30,747 nt of DNA from UBA288 sp050178135 (GTDB lineage Archaea > Halobacteriota > Methanomicrobia > Methanomicrobiales > Methanospirillaceae). This document shows positions 29,932-30,747 of this stretch, piece after piece (within the stretch, counting starts at the first letter, position 1; each line of letters starts with the position of its first letter). The stretch spans positions 1 through 30,747 of the forward strand of contig JBFXGJ010000024.1 in assembly GCA_050178135.1 (NCBI GenBank). The letters run 5' to 3'. The notes under the pieces are model-generated. The model was not told where the DNA came from and did not search any database. It was given only the letters and a program-made list of their open reading frames with translations. The translations under genes were made by a program, and so were the position numbers.

Positions 29932-30747
29932 ATGAGGTTCGCACTCCTCTCCGTCTGGGACAAGGAAGGGCTCGTCCCGCTCGCCGGGGCCCTCGTCACG
30001 CACGGCTACCGCCTCCTCTCCTCTGGCGGAACCGGGAAGGCGCTCGCGGACGCCGGCATCCCGTTTGTGGAAGTCTCAGCCCACACGGGCTCGCCCGAGA
30101 TGATGGATGGGCGCGTCAAGACACTCCACCCCCGTATCCACGGGGGCCTGCTCGGAAGGCGTGGCATCGACGACCAGGTGATGGCCGAGCAGGGGATCGA
30201 GCCGATCGACCTGCTCGTGGTCAACCTCTATCCGTTCGAAGCGATGCGCGACCAGGGGCTCTCCCTTCCCGAACTCGTTGAGTACATCGACATCGGCGGG
30301 CCGGCGATGATCCGCGCGGGCGCCAAGAACTACCGGGATGTCGGCGTCGTCGTCGACCCGGCGCAGTACCCGATGGTGATCACGGCCCTCGAGCGGGGCG
30401 GCCTCACCGACGAGGAGCACCTCTCGCTTGCGAGGGCGGCCTTCGCCCACACCGCCGCCTACGACGCGGCGATCAGCAACCACCTCCACGGGCTCGACGG
30501 GGGTCTCCCCGGGGTGTATACCCGCCAGTGGACGAATGGCCGGCCGCTCCGGTACGGCGAGAACCCCCACCAGCAGGCGGCGGTCTACGGGGACCGGGGG
30601 ATCGCCGGTGCAGAGCCCCTCCAGGGGCGTGAGATGTCCTACAACAACTACCTCGACCTTGACGCGGCTGTCCGGCTCGTGGCCGAGTTCGAGGGGTGTG
30701 CGGCCGTCGTCGTCAAACACAACAACCCCTGCGGCGTCGCGGCGGGA
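29932..30747 (+). CDS. purH: PurH, AICAR transformylase/IMP cyclohydrolase (3' end outside the window)
   Basis: The first 272 codons of a protein usually about 500 residues long; it runs off the right edge without a stop. The N-terminal IMP cyclohydrolase domain (MGS-like, about 1-190) shows FALLSVWDKEGLVPLA, RLLSSGGTGKAL, GRVKTLHPRIHGGLL, DLLVVNLYPFEA and YIDIGGPAMIRAGAKNY. The start of the AICAR formyltransferase domain follows with LRYGENPHQQAA and FEGCAAVVVKHNNPCGVAAG. It catalyses the last two steps of purine biosynthesis. The bifunctional bacterial-type enzyme is found in several methanogens, while many other archaea use PurP/PurO instead. Transcribed divergently from grpE; the ATG at 29932 gives the standard N-terminus. 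Confidence 0.95.
   Translation, partial: MRFALLSVWDKEGLVPLAGALVTHGYRLLSSGGTGKALADAGIPFVEVSAHTGSPEMMDGRVKTLHPRIHGGLLGRRGIDDQVMAEQGIEPIDLLVVNLYPFEAMRDQGLSLPELVEYIDIGGPAMIRAGAKNYRDVGVVVDPAQYPMVITALERGGLTDEEHLSLARAAFAHTAAYDAAISNHLHGLDGGLPGVYTRQWTNGRPLRYGENPHQQAAVYGDRGIAGAEPLQGREMSYNNYLDLDAAVRLVAEFEGCAAVVVKHNNPCGVAAG

Overview
The window looks like about 31 kb of chromosome from a high-GC methanogenic archaeon, most plausibly in the order Methanomicrobiales (a Methanoculleus- or Methanofollis-like genome). This is inferred from gene content: archaeal translation factor aIF5A with a hypusine site, protein families largely confined to methanogens (DUF2115, DUF2193, DUF2180), an AqpM-like aquaporin, histidine kinases with an RHDxLNQL H-box, a REC-PAS-PAS regulator, PKD and Cache surface lipoproteins, and TATA-type promoters. 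A bacterial-type grpE-dnaK-dnaJ set and purH also fit that group. No rRNA, tRNA, CRISPR array, insertion sequence or phage gene was found.

Layout. Positions 1-9000 are a loosely packed zone of exported proteins: a Cys-containing membrane-anchored protein (403-1008, minus), a zinc-ribbon membrane protein overlapping a secreted Zn-phospholipase-C-like protein (1546-4259), a TPR lipoprotein (4587-5090), a triple-PKD lipoprotein with a very recent internal duplication (5478-6941), and a cytoplasmic PAS-PAS histidine kinase (7258-8991). Positions 9015-17398 continue the sensory and surface theme: a lipoprotein with two family-3 solute-binding domains plus a Cache-like domain, translationally coupled to a NosD-type beta-helix protein; a secreted protein ending in a CBM6-like module; a divergent lipoprotein with three Cache domains; a hexapeptide acetyltransferase; and a REC-PAS-PAS response regulator.

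Positions 17459-20600 hold the most distinctive block: DUF2193, DUF2180 and an aquaporin packed as one minus-strand operon (2-nt and 0-nt junctions), preceded by DUF2115. All three DUF proteins carry paired Cys motifs that look metal-binding. Positions 20797-26173 are mostly housekeeping: a DUF5654 membrane protein, malic enzyme, a small acidic protein, aIF5A, an inositol-phosphatase-family enzyme two bases upstream of NAD kinase (separate genes for what is a fused NADP phosphatase/NAD kinase in Methanocaldococcus), and a DUF169 protein. Positions 26217-29730 are the grpE-dnaK-dnaJ chaperone operon behind a strong TATA box, and purH starts divergently at 29932 and runs off the window.

How the genes may work together: the first 17 kb appear to serve sensing and cell-surface functions. 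Several extracellular ligand-binding lipoproteins lack any transporter or output domain, and two cytoplasmic phospho-relay proteins lie nearby but unlinked to them. The DUF2193/DUF2180/aquaporin operon is the best candidate for an undescribed functional unit. All functional links are inferred from gene order and motifs.
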